A stretch of DNA of 34,599 bases, taken from NCBI GenBank assembly GCA_964413825.1, contig CAYPTS010000011.1, positions 1 through 34,599 of the forward strand, in the 5' to 3' direction. The translations under genes were made by a program, and so were the position numbers. Source of the DNA: JAFGKM01 sp964413825. Lineage in GTDB: Bacteria; Ratteibacteria; UBA8468; B48-G9; JAFGKM01. This document shows, piece by piece, positions 31,103 to 34,599 of the stretch (position 1 is its first letter; each line of letters opens with the position of its first letter). Below the pieces are notes generated by a model. It did no database searches, was not told the origin of the DNA, and saw nothing but the letters and a program-made list of their open reading frames with translations.

Positions 31103-32820
31103 TGGCTGAAAAAAAACTTCTCGGGCAAATGCTTATAGACGAGGGAGTTATAACGGAAAAGGAGTTGGAGTCCGCGCTTGAAAGCCAGAGAAAAACGGGG
31201 CATTTTCTCGGAAGGATTCTGGTCGACCTCGGGTACGTAGACGAGAAAGAACTTAAAAGGGTTCTCAGCATACAGTCCGGAATCGAAATCATAGACCTGA
31301 AGAATACCGTAATAGATAAGAAGGGTGTGGAGGTTTTTCCTTCCGCCCTTGCCAAGACATACAATGCGGTTCCCATCAAACTGGAAAGAAATCTCCTTAC
31401 GCTCGCGGTAGGAGACACTTTGAGTCTGAACATACAGGACGACATCTCTTTTATCCTCGGATACAAAACGAAAATGGTTCTTGCCGACGAAGAGGACATA
31501 AGGCAGGCGATAGAAACACATTACGGCAAGGAAATAGAGACCATAGATGACCTGATAAAGTGGCTTGCGCAGGATGTGGAAGAGATGGACGAACTGGATG
31601 CGATTGCAAACCAGGGTGAATATGCAACGATTACCTCGCTTGAGGAAATAGCCTCTCTTCCTCCGGTGGTTAAACTTTTCGACCTGATACTCCTGCAAAC
31701 GGTAAGGGACAACGCTTCCGACGTGCATCTGGAGCCGTTTGCCGACGATTTTCGCGTAAGGTACAGAGTCGACGGTGTCTTGTACGACCTTGTTCACCCG
31801 CCGAAAGGGCTTTCTTTTGCGCTGTTTTGCAGGTTCAAAATTATGGCCGGCATGGACATTGCGGAAAGGCGCCTGCCGCAGGACGGAAGAATAGAACTGT
31901 CAATGATGGGAAGGGCCGTAGACCTTCGTATCAATACGGTGCCTACTGTTTTCGGGGAGTGCCTTGCCATCAGGGTTCTTGACAGGGCGAAAACGATTTT
32001 TGAACTGGAAAATCTGGGGATAGTCGGTGAAAATATGAAAAAGGTGGACAATATTACAACCAAGCCCAACGGTATAGTGCTTGCCACAGGGCCCACGGGG
32101 TGCGGCAAAACAACGAGTCTCTACGCCATACTGAGAAAACTCAACACTCCCGACGTCAAGGTTATTACCACCGAAGACCCCGTTGAATACATGCTGGAAG
32201 GCGCGATACAGGTGCCGATAAGAGAAAAAATCGGACTGACTTTTGCGAAGTGCCTCAGGAGCATTCTTCGTCAGGACCCGGATATTATCCTGGTGGGAGA
32301 GGTCAGGGACTTTGACACCGCACAGATGGCGATACAGTCGTCGCTTACCGGACACCTGGTGTTGAGCACACTGCATACCAACGATGCCCCGAGTACCATC
32401 ATGAGACTCATAGACATGAAGATTGAGCCGTTTCTCCTGTCTTCGACCATAGCGGGGGTTATTGCACAACGTCTGTTGAGGGTTTTATGCCCGCGATGCA
32501 GGGAAGAGTACCGGCCGTCGAAGAGCGAACTGCTGGAGATAAGCCTTCCCGCGGAAGAAGCGGAGGGGATGAAATTTTACAAGCCCAAGGGTTGTGCGTT
32601 CTGCAGAAGCGGGTATAAAGGGCGGATTGCTCTGTTCGAGATACTCGTCCCGACCGAACTTTTCTGGGAAGCGGTTATCCAGGGAAAGACGCTCGGAGAC
32701 ATAAGAAAGATTGCCATAGAGGACTGCGGGATGAAAACTTTGCTTAAGGATGGACTTGACAAGATAAATGAGGGTATAACATCTATAGAGGAAGTGGCCA
32801 AGGAAATACACGGCTACTAG
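31102..32820 (+). CDS. pilB: Type IV pilus / type II secretion assembly ATPase PilB (copy 2)
   Basis: A 572-residue second PilB. The N-terminal 60 residues hold two MshEN-type repeats (KLLGQMLIDEGVITEKELESAL.. and FLGRILVDLGYVDEKELKRVL..), the fold that binds c-di-GMP in MshE. The arginine of the RLG motif is Leu6 and Phe35 here, so c-di-GMP binding may be lost. The ATPase core has DNASDVHLEP, Walker A GPTGCGKT, DPDIILVGEVRD and TGHLVLSTLHTNDA. Two C-x2-C pairs (CPRC, CAFC) make the zinc site. It differs widely from copy 1 outside the core, so it is an old duplication. TAATG couples it to pilT. Confidence 0.92.
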   Translation: MAEKKLLGQMLIDEGVITEKELESALESQRKTGHFLGRILVDLGYVDEKELKRVLSIQSGIEIIDLKNTVIDKKGVEVFPSALAKTYNAVPIKLERNLLTLAVGDTLSLNIQDDISFILGYKTKMVLADEEDIRQAIETHYGKEIETIDDLIKWLAQDVEEMDELDAIANQGEYATITSLEEIASLPPVVKLFDLILLQTVRDNASDVHLEPFADDFRVRYRVDGVLYDLVHPPKGLSFALFCRFKIMAGMDIAERRLPQDGRIELSMMGRAVDLRINTVPTVFGECLAIRVLDRAKTIFELENLGIVGENMKKVDNITTKPNGIVLATGPTGCGKTTSLYAILRKLNTPDVKVITTEDPVEYMLEGAIQVPIREKIGLTFAKCLRSILRQDPDIILVGEVRDFDTAQMAIQSSLTGHLVLSTLHTNDAPSTIMRLIDMKIEPFLLSSTIAGVIAQRLLRVLCPRCREEYRPSKSELLEISLPAEEAEGMKFYKPKGCAFCRSGYKGRIALFEILVPTELFWEAVIQGKTLGDIRKIAIEDCGMKTLLKDGLDKINEGITSIEEVAKEIHGY

Positions 32821-32835
32821 CCCTTTCTCTGCATA

Positions 32836-32870
32836 CCTCTCCTTTGGGGGAGAGGATTAGGGTGAGGGGG
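32836..32870. repeat. GC-rich hairpin repeat, family 2, copy between pilB2 and pilC
   Basis: CCTCTCC (32836-32842) and GGAGAGG (32849-32855) form a tight stem, followed by ATTAGGGTGAGGGGG. Stem and tail match 6816-6854. It fills most of the 64-base gap in the otherwise tightly packed pilus operon and could lower pilC expression relative to the motor genes. Confidence 0.68.
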
Positions 32871-32884
32871 ATGAGAGAAGGATT

Positions 32885-34177
32885 ATGGGACAATTTCAGT
32901 ACAGTGCGATGGAATCGGGCGGCAAGCCCATAACCGGGACGATAGAAGCCGGGCAGATGCAGGAAGCGGTATCCAAACTTAAGGGAATGGGATACTTCGT
33001 TACCGGCATCGCTCCGGCGAAGGCAGTCGCCGCCAAAAAAACTGCAAAAGAAAAAACTCCCGCTGCGGCAAAAACTGCGGAAAAAAAGAAAGGGAAGTCC
33101 CAGGGGATGCAGATAAATCTTTCATTCGGACCGCAGAAGATAAAAACGAAAGAATTGACGATAATCACAAGGCAGTTGGCAACTCTCATAGGTTCAGGGC
33201 TTCCGCTTCTTCGTTCTTTGCGTGTGTTGAAGGAACAGCGGAAAGGAGCGGCTGTCTCTGTTCTGGGCAAGGTGTCGGAAGACATTGAAAGCGGTGCTCT
33301 TTTCTCCGAGGCGCTGGCAAAGCATCCGGCCAGTTTTCCCAAAATATACGTGTCCATGGTGAAGGCGGGGGAAGCTGGTGGAGCTTTGGAATCCGTTTTG
33401 AACAGGCTTGCGGAATTCATGGAGAAAGAGGCGAAACTCAAGGGAAAGATAAAATCGGCAATGGCGTATCCGGCGGTTATTTCGGTTGTCACCGTGGGCA
33501 TACTGTTGTTCATCATGTTAAAAATAGTGCCTACCTTCATACAGATTTTTGAGGATATGGAAGCTGGAGACCTGCCGGGCCCGACCCTTCTGTTGATGAA
33601 AATATCCACTCTGCTGACCCAGAAGTTTTATCTTATTATAATATTTCTTGTTGCGATGGTTATTCTCTTCAAGATTCTCAACAAGATAAAGGCTACAAAG
33701 TATTACGTTGACATGGGCAAGATGAGGGCGCCTGTTTTCGGCCCTGTTATATCCAAGACAATAGTTGCAAGGTTTGCAAGGACGTTTGCAACATTGATAA
33801 CCAGCGGCGTTCCGATATTGCAGTCCCTGCAGATAGTCAGGGATACCACCGGCAACGAGGTGGTTTCAAAAGGCATAAACGAGGTGAGAAACAGGGTCAG
33901 GGAAGGGGAAGGCATTGCGGGACCGATGTTGAGGGCAAAGGTTTTTCCTTCAATGGTAACCAACATGATTGCCGTAGGCGAAGAAACCGGACAGATGGAC
34001 GCCATGCTTGAAAAGATAGCGGAGGCATATGAAGCCGAGGTCGACGCGGCGGTTGCGGCAATGACTTCCATGATAGAGCCGCTTCTCATAGTTTTCATGG
34101 GCGGCATAGTAGGGTTCATTGTTATATCGCTTTTTATGCCCCTGATAAAACTGGCAATGGGTATTTCAGGCGGCTGA
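32885..34177 (+). CDS. pilC: Type IV pilus inner-membrane platform protein PilC/GspF
   Basis: A 430-residue GspF/PilC protein, the membrane platform turned by PilB and PilT. A short N-domain (MGQFQYSAMESGGKPITGTIEAG...) is followed by a 40-residue linker rich in Lys and Ala (about 44-76). Two GspF repeats come next, each opening with a helical bundle (TRQLATLIGSGLPLLRSL; FARTFATLITSGVPILQSL) and containing hydrophobic segments near 196-222, 238-260 and the C-terminal 390-425 region ending LMPLIKLAMGISGG. The Lys/Ala linker is longer than usual. The ATG at 32885 has AGAAGG upstream. Confidence 0.92.
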   Translation: MGQFQYSAMESGGKPITGTIEAGQMQEAVSKLKGMGYFVTGIAPAKAVAAKKTAKEKTPAAAKTAEKKKGKSQGMQINLSFGPQKIKTKELTIITRQLATLIGSGLPLLRSLRVLKEQRKGAAVSVLGKVSEDIESGALFSEALAKHPASFPKIYVSMVKAGEAGGALESVLNRLAEFMEKEAKLKGKIKSAMAYPAVISVVTVGILLFIMLKIVPTFIQIFEDMEAGDLPGPTLLLMKISTLLTQKFYLIIIFLVAMVILFKILNKIKATKYYVDMGKMRAPVFGPVISKTIVARFARTFATLITSGVPILQSLQIVRDTTGNEVVSKGINEVRNRVREGEGIAGPMLRAKVFPSMVTNMIAVGEETGQMDAMLEKIAEAYEAEVDAAVAAMTSMIEPLLIVFMGGIVGFIVISLFMPLIKLAMGISGG

Positions 34178-34188
34178 GGGAGGGGAGA

Positions 34189-34599
34189 ATGAATAAAAGG
34201 GTAATGCGTTCGGGTTTCACATTAATGGAAATTCTCGTGGTTGTGGCGATAATAGGCGCACTTGCGGCGCTCCTTCTTCCCGCGCTGGCAACAGCGAGAG
34301 AACGGGCGCGCAGGACGACATGCATGAACAACCTGCGGCAGTTTGCGATGGCGTACGAGATGTATGCGGCCGACTGGCAGGAGAAATTTCCTGCCGCTCC
34401 TGCAAACGGATTGTACGTTCCGTCGGGCGCTCCTGAGAAAAATTTTGCGATATATCCCAACTACATACAGACCGCCAGGAGTTTCTGGTGCCCGTCCAGC
34501 AGAAACAGGGATAATGATCCGCCTTCCGAAATAGATTCAAATGCGAAGTGCCTCAATTCGTATGCTTTTGTATTCGGCCTGACCACGTCGAACAATGCG
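34189..34599 (+). CDS. Type IV pilin-like / pseudopilin protein, 3' partial
   Basis: An open frame of 137 codons running off the window end. A short basic leader (MNKRVMRSG) is followed by the cleavage site Gly9/Phe10 and FTLMEILVVVAIIGALAALLLPAL, with the conserved Glu14 at +5 of the mature chain: a canonical class III signal cut and methylated by PilD. The next part, ARERARRTTCMNNLRQFAMAYEMYAADW and later FWCPSS, is the fold typical of planctomycete and lentisphaeral prepilin-type (DUF1559-like) proteins. GGGAGGGGAGA precedes the ATG. It would be a minor or major pilin or a pseudopilin of the platform encoded just upstream. Confidence 0.87.
   Translation, partial: MNKRVMRSGFTLMEILVVVAIIGALAALLLPALATARERARRTTCMNNLRQFAMAYEMYAADWQEKFPAAPANGLYVPSGAPEKNFAIYPNYIQTARSFWCPSSRNRDNDPPSEIDSNAKCLNSYAFVFGLTTSNNA

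Noticed and set aside
30463..31797. A 444-codon minus-strand open frame opposite pilT and the second pilB
   Set aside because: It is a mirror of two clear ATPase genes, has no recognisable domain and no ribosome binding site, and the plus-strand frames are strongly conserved families.
1..34599. tRNA, rRNA or riboswitch
   Set aside because: I looked through the intergenic regions for cloverleaf ends, T-loop sequences and known riboswitch cores and saw none; a covariance search would be decisive.

Overview
The window reads as a bacterial chromosome fragment from an uncultured, Gram-negative (lipid A-making), probably anaerobic organism. Several traits together suggest the PVC superphylum or a neighbouring candidate phylum such as Omnitrophota or Lentisphaerae: a fused LpxC-FabZ enzyme, LpxI in place of LpxH, a full lpx/bam block, a prepilin of the type common in planctomycete and lentisphaeral genomes, and several accessory TIM-barrel, URO-D-like and SGNH genes. 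This placement is inference from gene content; there is no rRNA or other marker here. The 100-N gap and its duplicated flanks show a scaffolded draft, most likely metagenomic, assembly.

Layout. (1) 1-2450, plus strand: three tandem paralogues of the QueG / reductive-dehalogenase-like corrinoid iron-sulfur family, the first cut by the window edge. (2) 2470-3226: a type II toxin-antitoxin operon (Phd-like antitoxin, PIN toxin) with a near-consensus promoter whose -10 box lies inside a perfect inverted repeat. (3) 3238-6802, minus strand: a four-gene run transcribed in the order orphan 2-oxoacid:ferredoxin oxidoreductase gamma subunit, RtcB RNA ligase, YgjP-type metallopeptidase, patatin-like lipase. 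(4) 6873-11765, minus strand: catabolic-looking genes, namely a sugar-phosphate isomerase-like TIM barrel, a URO-D/MtaA-like protein, and a GH116 glucosidase that carries the scaffold gap. (5) 11881-24078, plus strand: an envelope-biogenesis block, lolC/E, lolD, ilvE, clpC, bamA, skp, lpxD, lpxC-fabZ, lpxA, lpxI. (6) 24093-27184: an FAD-linked dehydrogenase, then an SGNH hydrolase and an amidohydrolase with a 4-base overlap. (7) 27221-34599: a ParA ATPase with a small ribbon-helix-helix partner, then a type IV pilus/type II secretion operon, pilB, pilT, a second pilB, pilC, and a prepilin cut by the window end.

How the parts work together. Lol proteins release lipoproteins, BamA and Skp assemble outer-membrane proteins, and LpxC, LpxD, LpxA and LpxI supply four early steps of lipid A synthesis, so region 5 is an outer-membrane construction line. 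It also holds ClpC (protein quality control) and IlvE (amino-acid transamination). Region 7 supplies extension and retraction motors, platform and subunit for a pilus; the ParA/RHH pair next to it may place the machine or segregate DNA.

Between genes lie at least four kinds of repeated or palindromic DNA, one of which appears to have been read into the end of a protein. Three plus-strand operons (lolC/E, parA, pilB) have a -10 box 6-7 bases before the start codon and no usable ribosome binding site, so their mRNAs are probably leaderless. I found no rRNA, tRNA, CRISPR array, insertion sequence with transposase, or prophage. I did not find an obviously new multi-gene system. The best leads are the leaderless promoters, the cysteine-packed active-site loop of the GH116 enzyme, the tandem QueG-like family, the ParA/RHH pair beside the pilus genes, and the fold-back element at 25520-25714.
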